NCBI RefSeq assembly: GCF_040717535.1
Contig: NZ_JBFEFI010000009.1
Span: 1-64,000, forward strand
DNA length: 64,000 nucleotides
Reading direction: 5' to 3'
DNA from: Thalassoglobus sp. JC818
GTDB lineage: Bacteria > Planctomycetota > Planctomycetia > Planctomycetales > Planctomycetaceae
The position numbers and the translations under genes were made by a program. The notes beneath the pieces are model-generated. The model saw only the letters and a program-made list of their open reading frames with translations, searched no databases and was not told the DNA's origin. This document shows, piece by piece, positions 50,460 through 59,476 of the stretch (position 1 is its first letter; each line of letters opens with the position of its first letter).

Positions 50460-52454
50460 TTATAGACGGTCCAGTGCATCGAGCCACTGGGCCATTAAGT
50501 CAACCACATCGAACGAGAACATCTCCGGCTCGGTGTTCTCGATGAGAGTGGTGGGGAACTCGCGTTCGCGAAGAATCTCAACCGATTTCATGACCTGCTC
50601 GCTATTGCGAGATTCCGGGCCCACAACGAAACCAATCAAAAGTCGCGCCTCCGGATTGCTATCAGGTGGAGGAAACCGGAGAGGAGCATCAATGGCCAGA
50701 AGCCCCCGAAAGAGTTCGCGATACTTGAATGCGAGTTGAGTCGCAAACGGACCCGAGTCGTCTGCTCCCATCACCGCCACGCGAGCCGGATCGATCGCAT
50801 AATTCTCCGTGACCCATTCCACGACATCTTTCGCGTATTCTTCGTCTGTCTGAGAAAAGCCGCTGACGTCTTCGGCTCTCACCCCCACCAAAATCAGTCC
50901 ACGCTCGCTCGCCAGATCTCGCCAGGAACGCACAACTTCCGCTTCCATGGTGTCCCCAGCAGGATGCGTCCATAACAACAGCCCCTGAGGTTGATTCGGT
51001 TGGTAGTCCTGAGGGACAAGCACCCAAAACTGGCGATCAGATCCGGGAAGTTTTTGATTAAATCGCCCCACCTGAATCTCTTCGGGTCGGTTTCCGGGTG
51101 CCATGACCGGAGGAGGAATGTTTGGAAGGTTGTCACCATCGGGGAACTCATCTAGCGTGATCGATAGATCAACGGAATCTGAATCACGACTGACATTCAA
51201 TTCGATGGTGTCGCCAACTTCAAACTTGGACAAGAGCGAGGAAACGTCACTTCTTGACTCGACAGTCTCAGACTGAAAACCAGTGATAATATCGCCAGCT
51301 TGCAGCCCCGCTTTCGCAGCGGCGCTCTCCGGAAACACGAATCGAACACCAACGCCAGATCGAGACGGATCGGTCGATCGAGCAGGAAGGATTCCGAGTG
51401 AGGGAAACTGATAAGCGACAAGTTGATCGGTGAGAGTGACCATAGTCTGAATGGAATCATCAGCTCTGCGAATCGTTACACTGACGGTCTCACCGGCGTA
51501 ACGGTTTCCGAGGACCTGCTTTAAATCGTTCACGCGTCGAATCGGAACACCGTCGATTTCTGTGACGACATCGCCTTTGACGAGTCCAGCGGAGTCAGCA
51601 GGCGAGCGAGGGCGAACTCGAACAATTTCAGCTTCGCCAGAGACAGGTCCCTCTGCTTCAAATCCGATTCCCAGCAGTCCAGCGTGCAGATCTTCGCCTT
51701 GAATCATGCGATCGATCACGCGCTCAATATCGGCCAGAGGAATCGCAAAGCCGATCCCGCTGTCGTAGAGTTCCACACCGGCGGTTTCCTCATCGCGCTG
51801 ACTCGACAGTGGAACGATAATTCCCAGGCATTCCCCCTTCAGATTGATCAAGGCCCCTCCGTAGTTGACCGGAGAAGTCTTGGCATCAGTCTGCAGAGCT
51901 TTGCCTCGAATCCGCTTCAGAGCGCTGATAATTCCGACAGAGACATTCGGGAACTCAGGGTCGAAAGTTCGTCCCAACGCAATCGCACGTTGACCGACAC
52001 GCATCTCGTCGACCGGAACCGACTGCAGCGGTTGAAGACCGGTTCGATCAATTTTCAGCAAGGTCAGCATCTTCGAGAAATCGGTCGCGACGACTTCAGC
52101 CGCGTAACGTTCTCCATCAGCAGTCGTCACCAGCACCGACGCAGGATCGGCGACGAAGTTGAATCGACTGGTGATAATGTAGCCATCTTCATGAATGACG
52201 ACTCCACTCGTCGGGCCGGTCCCCACGAGCAGGTCACCAACGAGGTCCACTCCGCCGACAGTTTCGATTCTCACGATCGACGGATTGACATAGGCCATCG
52301 CCTGCTGAATCGCCAGTTGCTCTTCTCTCGCAACTCCCTGACCGAAAGAGGTGGAAGCTGGCACGAGCAACATCACAGCCAGGAACATGAGACCAAATGG
52401 AGTCAAATGCTTTGGGCTGCGGCTGACGGAACATCGTTTCGAATTCGACATCAT
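50460..52454 (-). CDS. HtrA-like pseudoprotease with two PDZ domains and an esterase-like tail
   Basis: 664 residues with a signal segment (FGLMFLAVMLLVPASTSFGQ). The trypsin-like fold spans about 45-240, but all three triad positions are changed: the usual TNxHVV is TSRFNF (Phe98 for His), the Asp loop is TDFSKMLTLL (Met129 for Asp), and GNSGGP is VNYGGA (Tyr198 for Ser). Two PDZ domains follow at about 250-345 and 350-435. From about 465 an alpha/beta-hydrolase-like domain appears (LLLWTHPAGDTMEAEVVRSW, RVAVMGADDSGPFATQLAFK); its elbow has Asp where the nucleophile Ser is expected. It is therefore probably a binding or scaffold protein. Its ATG overlaps the upstream stop by one base (TAATG). 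Confidence 0.8.
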   Translation of the reverse strand: MMSNSKRCSVSRSPKHLTPFGLMFLAVMLLVPASTSFGQGVAREEQLAIQQAMAYVNPSIVRIETVGGVDLVGDLLVGTGPTSGVVIHEDGYIITSRFNFVADPASVLVTTADGERYAAEVVATDFSKMLTLLKIDRTGLQPLQSVPVDEMRVGQRAIALGRTFDPEFPNVSVGIISALKRIRGKALQTDAKTSPVNYGGALINLKGECLGIIVPLSSQRDEETAGVELYDSGIGFAIPLADIERVIDRMIQGEDLHAGLLGIGFEAEGPVSGEAEIVRVRPRSPADSAGLVKGDVVTEIDGVPIRRVNDLKQVLGNRYAGETVSVTIRRADDSIQTMVTLTDQLVAYQFPSLGILPARSTDPSRSGVGVRFVFPESAAAKAGLQAGDIITGFQSETVESRSDVSSLLSKFEVGDTIELNVSRDSDSVDLSITLDEFPDGDNLPNIPPPVMAPGNRPEEIQVGRFNQKLPGSDRQFWVLVPQDYQPNQPQGLLLWTHPAGDTMEAEVVRSWRDLASERGLILVGVRAEDVSGFSQTDEEYAKDVVEWVTENYAIDPARVAVMGADDSGPFATQLAFKYRELFRGLLAIDAPLRFPPPDSNPEARLLIGFVVGPESRNSEQVMKSVEILREREFPTTLIENTEPEMFSFDVVDLMAQWLDALDRL

Positions 52455-53482
52455 TACTTTCGAGGAACTTCGAAGGTGAAAGTCACAAGTTCATTATTGC
52501 GTCGAACAATCAGCTGCAAATCGTCGCCCGGCAACAATCGTTGAAAGACTCCCTGCAATGTCTGAATCGAATGCACCAGCTCACCATTCGCGAAGACGAT
52601 CAGATCATCAGGTTGCAGCCCCATTTTGTCTGCCTCTGTCTCTTCAATGACCGAATCGACGTACGCGGGCGTGCGAGCAACAACATCTGGAACGAGAAGA
52701 AATCCAAAGTCGATCGCCTGAAAGCCGGCGGATTCTGTTTCGTCCGCAGCTGCCAGAAGTTCATCTGTGCGACTGAAACGACCAGCGACGATGTCGTTGA
52801 CCGATTTCTCCAGCACGGAAAATGGGATCGCGTAGTTGAGCCAGGTGTTGCTGGTCCCCTTCAGTTCACGACCGAGCATTCCCAGAAGTTTTCCATCTGC
52901 GGTCGTCAGCACGCCTCCTGCTGCCCCCGGATTATTTGTGACCGCATCAACGAGATAGACATCCCCATCGTAAGAAGCTTGGTAGCGTCCGCGTCGCGCA
53001 GCCAGTTTTGTCTTGGCAGAAACGACGCCCTGCATCACGGAGACCGGTTCGTCTCCGGTGGCGACCTTGAACACATTGCTGAATGCCAGAATCAGCGCAC
53101 CGGGACCGACTTCCGAAGTGTCCGAAATGTTGAAGAACGGAAGTTCCTCAGCTTCGATCTTGATGATGGCGAGATCAACTTTCGAATCCGTTCCGATCAC
53201 CTTTCCGAAGAACCGTCGTCCATCGTGAAGAACCACCGTCACCACATCCGAGTCGAGCAAGTGGTTCCAGACGGTCGCAATGTGTCCATCGGGACTGACG
53301 AGAACTCCCGTGCCGTAGTTCGCCAGATTCTTGAGTCCCCCCGCTCCGTAAAGCTTGACGACTTTCGGCTGAACCTGATCGATTGCGTTCGAGAACGACT
53401 CCGCGTTGCTCGTCGGTCCAACTGCCAAGAGCATGAGCATCAAGACAATCGAATAGAGGAATGAGTGTCGCGATACAATCAT
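52454..53482 (-). CDS. HtrA-like protein with the catalytic Ser replaced by Ala
   Basis: 342 residues from the ATG at 53482, which overlaps the stop of the upstream protease gene (ATGA). A signal peptide covers residues 7-27 (SFLYSIVLMLMLLAVGPTSNA). His74 in ATVWNHLLD and Asp103 in KVDLAIIKI hold the first two triad positions, but the Ser loop is NNPGAAGGVL, with Ala188 for the catalytic Ser. One PDZ domain ends the protein (DKMGLQPDDLIVFANGELVH). It should bind, not cut, its targets, or regulate its partner by mixed assembly. It is the middle of three paralogues in one operon. Confidence 0.82.
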   Translation of the reverse strand: MIVSRHSFLYSIVLMLMLLAVGPTSNAESFSNAIDQVQPKVVKLYGAGGLKNLANYGTGVLVSPDGHIATVWNHLLDSDVVTVVLHDGRRFFGKVIGTDSKVDLAIIKIEAEELPFFNISDTSEVGPGALILAFSNVFKVATGDEPVSVMQGVVSAKTKLAARRGRYQASYDGDVYLVDAVTNNPGAAGGVLTTADGKLLGMLGRELKGTSNTWLNYAIPFSVLEKSVNDIVAGRFSRTDELLAAADETESAGFQAIDFGFLLVPDVVARTPAYVDSVIEETEADKMGLQPDDLIVFANGELVHSIQTLQGVFQRLLPGDDLQLIVRRNNELVTFTFEVPRK

Positions 53483-55257
53483 TGATCCCCCTCCGCTTCT
53501 GGCGCGATCGCTTCGAATGTCTCTAACTCGATTGTTCCCCAATCGCTTCGAGCATGACGAACATGAATCGTTTCGGGGACGGGTTTTCCGGCGATTTCAG
53601 TCATCTCTCCGAACCGAACTTCGCACGGCTGATGATCTTCATCGATGGATGTATCGAACCCCACCAGACGCAGATCATCTCTGTTAAAATACCAGCGTGA
53701 CGTCACCAGACCTTTGGTCGAAATCAACACATCCACTCGTTCGCCGGTTCCATCGAGCGGTTCGCTTCCGACATAGTAGAATTCTGTGAAATAGTCGTCG
53801 GGATCTTGGAGAAGGTTCTTGAAATGATGTAGTGCTGTCAGCAGGCCACCCGTTGCTTCCGGCACCGGCTGAGGATCTTCGTCGAGATTCTGGACAGCGA
53901 ACTCCTCTCCCAATTTGGCTGCCACAACGTCCGTCAAGAACCGGAATTGCACAGGTGTCTCGCCATTGACGTTTCCAGCCCACATCCAGTTCAGTCGTTG
54001 CCGAGACGAATCTCCGAACTGTTGTTCGAGCGCGTTGAGTAATTCGTCTGTGCGAACCTGATTGAAGTAGTAATTCGCGTATCCCGGTCTGTCCTCGTAC
54101 AGCTCTTTGTATTCGTCGGGGATTTCGGGAACCTTAGGCTCCATCCCGTGAGGCATTGGAATCGGGATCGGCGGTTTTTCGTCCGGCTCGTCTGGACCCG
54201 GTTCAACTGGCCCACCCGGAACGAGTTCCGCACGTCGATGGAGCCCGGCCAATCGAACGACGATGTTCGTTCTCTTTCCGTCTCGCTGATACGACAACGG
54301 AACTTGCCATCCCTTTGGATAGATTCCGAGAATGTTTTTGAACTGATTCACACTTCGTACTGGTCGACCGGCGAAGGAAATCAACTCATCGTCGCGGCGA
54401 AGGCCGCTGAGATAAGCGTCAGATGTCTCGAGAATGTTGGAGACGACAACTGCTCCATCGGACAAGCTCGTGACTGTGGCTCCCAGCGTGGCGTGGTCAA
54501 CGATGCGGCCGCTCTTAAGATGATCCAGAAAGTTCATGACCTGATTGATCGAGATTGCATACCCTGCCCCAACGTTCACGCGGCCTCGCTTCTCAACGGA
54601 AATCCGCCCGTTGATCCCGATCAGTTCTCCGTCAGCGTTGAACAGCGGGCCTCCTGAATTTCCCGGGTTGATAGAAGCATCGACCTGAATGCAGTCGGTG
54701 TACTCCAGAAAAGTCCCTGCGGGATATTGATAGCGATGAACTCCGCTGACCATCCCGTAAGTCACAGTCGGCTGAAAATCATCCGCCAAGAGAAATGGAT
54801 TCCCGAGAGCGAGTGTCCAGTCGCCCATCTTCACTTTGTCACTGTCGCCAACTTTCGCATGAGGAAAGTCGTCGCGGCCCAACAGCTGAATCATCGCGAC
54901 ATCGCCGGTCGGATCAATTCCCACGAGCACAGCGTCGTAGACTTTCCCGTCGTTCAGTCCACACTTCATGAACCCGCCGAGTCCCTGAACAACGTGGAAA
55001 TTGGTGATCGCAAATCCTGTTTCGTCGATCAGAACACCAGAGCCTCCACCCTGCCCACTGGGATCGAAGATGGCAACGACAGCTGGAGCAATACGGCTGA
55101 TCGTTTCGATCCGTTGCTGTTCCGCCTGCAGGACTGCTTCGGAAACAGTCAGCCCCGCCGCTGGACAGATCTTCGGAGTGAAAAGGACGCCCACACCGAA
55201 GACGATCAGGCATCCGAGAATCGTTCGTCTGAATTCACGAGCGCTGCAATCTCTCAC
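53479..55257 (-). CDS. HtrA/DegP-like serine protease with extra C-terminal domain
   Basis: 592 residues starting at GTG 55257, which overlaps the upstream stop (GTGA). A hydrophobic N-terminal signal (ILGCLIVFGVGVLFTPKICP) is followed by a complete trypsin-like domain: His88 in AITNFHVVQG, Asp119 in DPTGDVAMI, Ser201 in NPGNSGGPLFNADG. One PDZ domain lies at about 255-340 (SDAYLSGLRRDDELISFAGR). A Pro-rich linker (PGPDEPDEKPPIPIPMPHGM) leads to a 190-residue domain of unknown type (YANYYFNQVRTDELLNALEQ, FYYVGSEPLDGTGERVDVL). It is the only one of the three trypsin-like proteins here with an intact triad and should be an envelope protease. Confidence 0.9.
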   Translation of the reverse strand: MRDCSAREFRRTILGCLIVFGVGVLFTPKICPAAGLTVSEAVLQAEQQRIETISRIAPAVVAIFDPSGQGGGSGVLIDETGFAITNFHVVQGLGGFMKCGLNDGKVYDAVLVGIDPTGDVAMIQLLGRDDFPHAKVGDSDKVKMGDWTLALGNPFLLADDFQPTVTYGMVSGVHRYQYPAGTFLEYTDCIQVDASINPGNSGGPLFNADGELIGINGRISVEKRGRVNVGAGYAISINQVMNFLDHLKSGRIVDHATLGATVTSLSDGAVVVSNILETSDAYLSGLRRDDELISFAGRPVRSVNQFKNILGIYPKGWQVPLSYQRDGKRTNIVVRLAGLHRRAELVPGGPVEPGPDEPDEKPPIPIPMPHGMEPKVPEIPDEYKELYEDRPGYANYYFNQVRTDELLNALEQQFGDSSRQRLNWMWAGNVNGETPVQFRFLTDVVAAKLGEEFAVQNLDEDPQPVPEATGGLLTALHHFKNLLQDPDDYFTEFYYVGSEPLDGTGERVDVLISTKGLVTSRWYFNRDDLRLVGFDTSIDEDHQPCEVRFGEMTEIAGKPVPETIHVRHARSDWGTIELETFEAIAPEAEGDQ

Positions 55258-56450
55258 TTAATCACCTGTGCATCACCGAGTGCAAAGTGTTCGAGGATTC
55301 CTTGAGCTGAACCGTTGGATTCCACGCGAATCACGAGTTCACGAACACCTTGAAGATCGACTCGTACTTTCTCCGGAGGGTCATCCCAATTGAAAGCATG
55401 TTCGTAGAGTTGGCTTCCATCCCCTTCAATGACGAGCTTCACCTTGGGATCAAACCGAGGCATGTTGCCAGCGTGGTTCAAATCGAATCCGGCAGTTGTT
55501 CGAAGTTCACTGAATTGACGATTGAGGCGAAAACGAACAACCGCCCCGGAGTGCATCCACAGTCCGCGTGAGAATCTTTCCTCGCCAATCAGCAGCGGAC
55601 GACGTCCACCTGACCCGGCTGGGAAATTCTTCGCCGTGAACCAAACGACTGGAAATTCTGTATCGGGACTTTGAGAAGCTGACTCGTCAAAAGGGAGATC
55701 TGCCAGGAACCGAATTCTACCGCCAGCGTAATCGATTTCGTTGACCGAAGCAGACGGGATCGTCAACGAATCCAGCCAGTCAGTCTTCACTTCCATGACG
55801 TCTTCACTCAACGTCAAGCTCTTCAATTGCAAAACATCTCCGGATGTCGTTTTCAATGCTCCTGCACTTGAGCCACTCTTCGTCTCGCGTCCGGAATAGA
55901 TGACCGCGAAGACTCGTTCGAGCGGTGCAGTCAGTTCGCGACCTTTTACGGAAACAGTGACCCCTTTGTCGGTGATCCGTGTGACCGTACCTCCGACGTA
56001 ATCGAGGACATCACCTTTGCGGAAAACGAGCAAGTCGTCGCGAGAGCCTCGCGTCTGCAGGTCTGCCCAACTCTCTGCGATTTGATCATCGACCGGGCTC
56101 CATCGGACTCGAGAGACCTGCTCGGTCGACAGTTCATGTTCACCGAGAACTTTTGAACTCACGGTCATCGCCTGCGGTTCACTTGTCACGGTCTCGAATT
56201 GAATCGACGAACCATCGACGAGAACGACCGACCGATCAGTCGTTTCGACCGCTTCTGCGGGGCGTTCGAATTGCACGAGCATTAACTGGTCGATCGCAAT
56301 TTCCGAGCGACCATCATCGGACTGAATGACGAGTTGCTCATCATTGAGTGTGAGAACCTCACCTCGAATGGATTCCCCATCCAACGTTGTCGCTGTCGCA
56401 GGTTCGCCCGAGAGAACAGCCATTACAAGCAGTTGCAGCGCCGTATTCAA
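55254..56450 (-). CDS. Exported protein with an NPCBM-like C-terminal domain
   Basis: 398 residues with a short N-terminal hydrophobic signal (LQLLVMAVLSGEPATATT). The first two thirds are repeated small beta units (EVLTLNDEQLVIQSDDGRSE, VLDYVGGTVTRITDKGVTVS), like Sm/YlzJ-type strands that recur in planctomycete exported proteins. The last 130 residues match NPCBM/NEW2-type carbohydrate-binding folds: GLWMHSGAVVRFRLNRQFSE, TTAGFDLNHAGNM, VRVDLQGVRELVIRVES. It may bind glycan. It is the first gene of the operon with the three trypsin-like proteins, overlapping the next by GTGA, so it may present substrate to them. Confidence 0.75.
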   Translation of the reverse strand: MNTALQLLVMAVLSGEPATATTLDGESIRGEVLTLNDEQLVIQSDDGRSEIAIDQLMLVQFERPAEAVETTDRSVVLVDGSSIQFETVTSEPQAMTVSSKVLGEHELSTEQVSRVRWSPVDDQIAESWADLQTRGSRDDLLVFRKGDVLDYVGGTVTRITDKGVTVSVKGRELTAPLERVFAVIYSGRETKSGSSAGALKTTSGDVLQLKSLTLSEDVMEVKTDWLDSLTIPSASVNEIDYAGGRIRFLADLPFDESASQSPDTEFPVVWFTAKNFPAGSGGRRPLLIGEERFSRGLWMHSGAVVRFRLNRQFSELRTTAGFDLNHAGNMPRFDPKVKLVIEGDGSQLYEHAFNWDDPPEKVRVDLQGVRELVIRVESNGSAQGILEHFALGDAQVIK

Positions 56451-56543
56451 TCCATTGTCCTTTCACGTTGGAAATGATGAGAGGTGACATCTCTTCCTTC
56501 GAGAAAGTATAGGCAAACGAAGTTCAATTGTCGCGGTGTCAAC

Positions 56544-56566
56544 CGATCCGGTTCCCGACCGGATCG
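56544..56566. other. Perfect inverted repeat
   Basis: CGATCCGGT and ACCGGATCG form a perfect 9-base stem with a 5-base loop, between the end of the 56618 gene and the start of the NPCBM-like gene. No T run follows on either strand. It may end the upstream unit or be a protein-binding site. Confidence 0.45.
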
Positions 56567-56617
56567 AGAGACTCTGACTCGCAGCGTTTGCCATCGACGA
56601 ACTATGTAAGTCGCCGA

Positions 56618-57676
56618 TTACGGACTCGGAGCTGGTCGATCGGCCAGCTTCTTCAAGTACTGTTCGACAGCCTGGCGATAGTGAGATGGGAACTGACGGT
56701 CGAGCATATTGCGAGCTGCCTCACGTGCCTTCGGAGGCAAATCACCCCAGTTGTCTTTGTTGCCGATGTCTTTTTTGTCGGTCAGACCTTCTCCTTGAAT
56801 TCCGCCAAGGTAGGTGTCATCAGCTCCGTTCTCAGGGGCTGATGAATTCGAAGAGCCAGCTGAAGATTGAGATTGCTGCTGTTGTTGCTGTTCCATTTTC
56901 TTGATCAGCTCATCCAGCGTCGCGATGATTCGTTCTTCAACTTCCTGAACATCTTCCCCAGTTCGACCGAGATTCAACCGACGTTCGACGTCCCGCATTT
57001 GTCTTGCGACTTCGCCGAGGGATTTTTCTTTGACGGACTGCAGGTCGTTTCTCATGAGTTCTCCCAACTCCTGATAACGCACCGGAATGCTCTCCGTACT
57101 TTCAAGAAGTTTCTCGAGAGAATCGAGACCTTCGTTTCTGAGCAACAAATGATGTTCACAGACCGAGCGGTAGAACAGGCATCCGGCTGGATCGACGACG
57201 TAATTGAGGTCGATCGTTTTGAACAACTCGACAGCTTCGGAATACGCCGTGAGCAGTGAAAGATGCCGCGCCAGGAAGTAGTTGACGTTGTGGCTGTAAA
57301 GCGGTTCAGCGGCAGTCACATCAGACGGCACAGCTTGCAGTCGAAGCAATTCCGGTCCGAAGGTGAATGACTGACACTGGTCCACGATCTTTCGTGTCTG
57401 GTCATCGGCGAGATAGAACGTACGCATCAGAGCATCGAACTTCTGCTCCGGTGAGGGGGTCCCCGAGAATTCCCAGAAAGGTTGAACTGCATCGACAGCT
57501 GGTGATCGTTCCAATCCCCGCTGAGTCAGCCATTCATTGACTCCCAGCTGGAGCTCTTCGACGCTCGGAGAGGAATAGACCTGATCGCTGGCCGCGAGAC
57601 AGGCTTTCGACTGTGACAGAACGGCGACAAGGCCGAACCCGCACAGGAAGACATAATTTGTAATACGTCGTCTCAC
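56618..57676 (-). CDS. Exported helical protein of unknown function
   Basis: 352 residues. It starts at GTG 57676, overlapping the upstream stop (GTGA). A signal peptide covers about residues 7-29 (NYVFLCGFGLVAVLSQSKAC). The body is helical with TPR-like features (YFLARHLSLLTAYSEAVELF, CLFYRSVCEHHLLLRNEGLD). A Gln/Ser-rich stretch (QQQQQQSQSSAGSSNSS) precedes the C-terminal WGDLPPKAREAARNMLDRQF, PSHYRQAVEQYLKKLADRP, which closely resembles an end motif of planctomycete proteins linked to VWA/BatA clusters. It is the last gene of the four-gene set that enters from beyond the window. Confidence 0.7.
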   Translation of the reverse strand: MRRRITNYVFLCGFGLVAVLSQSKACLAASDQVYSSPSVEELQLGVNEWLTQRGLERSPAVDAVQPFWEFSGTPSPEQKFDALMRTFYLADDQTRKIVDQCQSFTFGPELLRLQAVPSDVTAAEPLYSHNVNYFLARHLSLLTAYSEAVELFKTIDLNYVVDPAGCLFYRSVCEHHLLLRNEGLDSLEKLLESTESIPVRYQELGELMRNDLQSVKEKSLGEVARQMRDVERRLNLGRTGEDVQEVEERIIATLDELIKKMEQQQQQQSQSSAGSSNSSAPENGADDTYLGGIQGEGLTDKKDIGNKDNWGDLPPKAREAARNMLDRQFPSHYRQAVEQYLKKLADRPAPSP

Positions 57677-59439
57677 TTATTTCTCCCGACTGAAAGGTCA
57701 TAAGTGGCTTTTTGAATCCGCTGTTGGCGGCGGGCGAGATCGTCAATCAAATCAAGCTGATCCGCATCGAGTGGAACTGAAGGATCATTTTCCGTGCCAA
57801 TCTGCTGAGTAATTCGATTGATTTGTAATTGTAGGGATCGAATCATCTTCAGTTCGGCAATTTGATTGACAAGTGAAGGGTCATCAGGTTCGGAAGGTTG
57901 TCCCGGCTGGCCTTCTTGTTGCTCTCGTTCCTGATCTTCAAGTTCCTGCTGGAAGGTTTCGATCATTTCCTCAAGTGTTTCTGCAATCAGAGTTTCCACC
58001 AACTGAGTTGTTTTTCCGGTGTCCTGATTGGCCAGGCGATTAATCACAATCTGCATATTTTTGTTCATTTGCTGGACGGCTTCCGGAAATGCGACCGAAG
58101 AACCTTCCTCAATCAGCAGATTGAGTGCTTTTTGGGCATCGATCAGGTTGTCTTCCTGTTGTTTGCGCACGTCTGCAGTTTGCGATGCATAATTTTGCTG
58201 CAGTCGCGCGTCTTCCGGGATTTGATCAATTCGCACCGTTTCTGAATTAACGCGCAACTGACGGGTCAGCATGTTCTGAAACCGTGCTTCCAGCAGCGTG
58301 AGATAGGATTCTTTCTCCTCCTCGCGAAGCTGCCTGAGGATTTCCTCCAGCTCCGCCTTCAATTCTTCCAGGCGAGCGATGGCAGCATCCTGATCTTCGA
58401 CAGCTTCTTCGTTCTGTTCGTTGAGCAGGTCTTCGATGGCTTTTTCCATCTCCTTACGTGCCTGCTCCAACTGCTCTCGACCCGCAGTCTGCTGCTGTTC
58501 TTGTTGTTGGCGTTGCTGTTGCTGGCCTTGTTGCTGCTGGCCTTGTTGCTGCTGACCTTCGCTCTTTTGCCCGCTGCTTTCTGATTCAGAAGACTCGGAC
58601 TTTTCACCCTCTGAACGCTCACCAGAAGAAGAGGACTGTTCACCAGTTTCCGACGACGAGCTTTCGCTCGAACTTGATTCGCCGTTGCTCTCCGATTTCT
58701 CGCCTTCGGACTGTTCCGCTGGAGAGGTCTCTTTCGGTTCATCGGAGGATGAATCCTCAGAAGAGTTGGATTCCTCTTCGTTTCCCTCCTCGGAATTGCC
58801 GTTTTCTTGCGAGTCCTCGCGGGCCTTGTCCTGTTCGTCGATCTTCTCAGCGAGTGCGTCGGCCTTGTCGGCGACTTTCTGCTGTGAGTCACTTAGTTGT
58901 TGTGAATCACGTCCGCGGAGAGTTTCTGCTCGAACATCTTTTTGTCCGGCGATGACCCGATTGGTTTCCTTCAGCAGCTCTTGAATTCGCCGCATCTCAT
59001 CTGCCAGCCGTTGCCGTTCGTCGAGGCTTTGGAGCAGTTTGAGAATGGTTTCCATGCGGGCCAGCACTTCTTTTTGCCGATCCACAGCTGGTCCGTACTG
59101 CGCAGGCTGATCCCCTTGTGCAGTTGGAGAAAGAAGCTCGGAAATGAGCTCCATTTCCTGAAGGACGTTCTCCTCCTGGCTTTTGCTGCGAGCCCGGTAC
59201 AGGATTTCTGCCTGTTCTGGATCTTTTCGACGAATCTGCTCAGCGACGTCGTAGAGAGATTTTTCGAAGCGCTCGTAGTCGCGAAAGAGCTGTTTCTGAG
59301 CGTTTGAGAGATCGACAGCGGGAGCGGCTGGAGATTCTTCGCTGCTGCCTGTCGGTGATTGGCTGAGTGCTTCACTCACCGGCGCGGCCGCCATGACCAT
59401 CCAGATGAGGAGAATTGGCAGATTCCGCATATTTAACAT
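57673..59439 (-). CDS. Coiled-coil protein with Ser/Glu- and Gln-rich centre
   Basis: 588 residues with a signal peptide (LPILLIWMVMAAAPVSEALS). Long coiled coils at 40-200 and 320-500 flank a low-complexity centre at 205-330: Ser/Glu/Gly-rich first, then a GQQQQ-type run. The C-terminal coil has FQNMLTRQLRVNSETVRIDQ, LVETLIAETLEEMIETFQQE. Nothing catalytic is seen. Its 3' end overlaps the start of the 56618 gene (GTGA), and it follows the 807-residue membrane protein by 37 bases. It is typical of planctomycete envelope operons with VWA proteins; its role may be a periplasmic spacer or scaffold. Confidence 0.8.
   Translation of the reverse strand: MLNMRNLPILLIWMVMAAAPVSEALSQSPTGSSEESPAAPAVDLSNAQKQLFRDYERFEKSLYDVAEQIRRKDPEQAEILYRARSKSQEENVLQEMELISELLSPTAQGDQPAQYGPAVDRQKEVLARMETILKLLQSLDERQRLADEMRRIQELLKETNRVIAGQKDVRAETLRGRDSQQLSDSQQKVADKADALAEKIDEQDKAREDSQENGNSEEGNEEESNSSEDSSSDEPKETSPAEQSEGEKSESNGESSSSESSSSETGEQSSSSGERSEGEKSESSESESSGQKSEGQQQQGQQQQGQQQQRQQQEQQQTAGREQLEQARKEMEKAIEDLLNEQNEEAVEDQDAAIARLEELKAELEEILRQLREEEKESYLTLLEARFQNMLTRQLRVNSETVRIDQIPEDARLQQNYASQTADVRKQQEDNLIDAQKALNLLIEEGSSVAFPEAVQQMNKNMQIVINRLANQDTGKTTQLVETLIAETLEEMIETFQQELEDQEREQQEGQPGQPSEPDDPSLVNQIAELKMIRSLQLQINRITQQIGTENDPSVPLDADQLDLIDDLARRQQRIQKATYDLSVGRNK
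58500..58560 (-). repeat. Tandem repeat encoding GQQQQ units
   Basis: A short tandem array of a roughly 15-base unit lies inside the coiled-coil gene and codes for repeated Gly-Gln-Gln-Gln-Gln, then degenerate QR/QE units. Such arrays can vary in copy number by slippage. Confidence 0.7.
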
Positions 59440-59476
59440 CTCGTCATTTACTGTGCTGTGAGATGAATCATCTCAC

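Noticed and set aside
52541-53464. Open plus-strand frame of 307 codons
   Set aside because: It is antisense to the HtrA-like gene with Ala188, which has signal peptide, His/Asp motifs and a coupled start.
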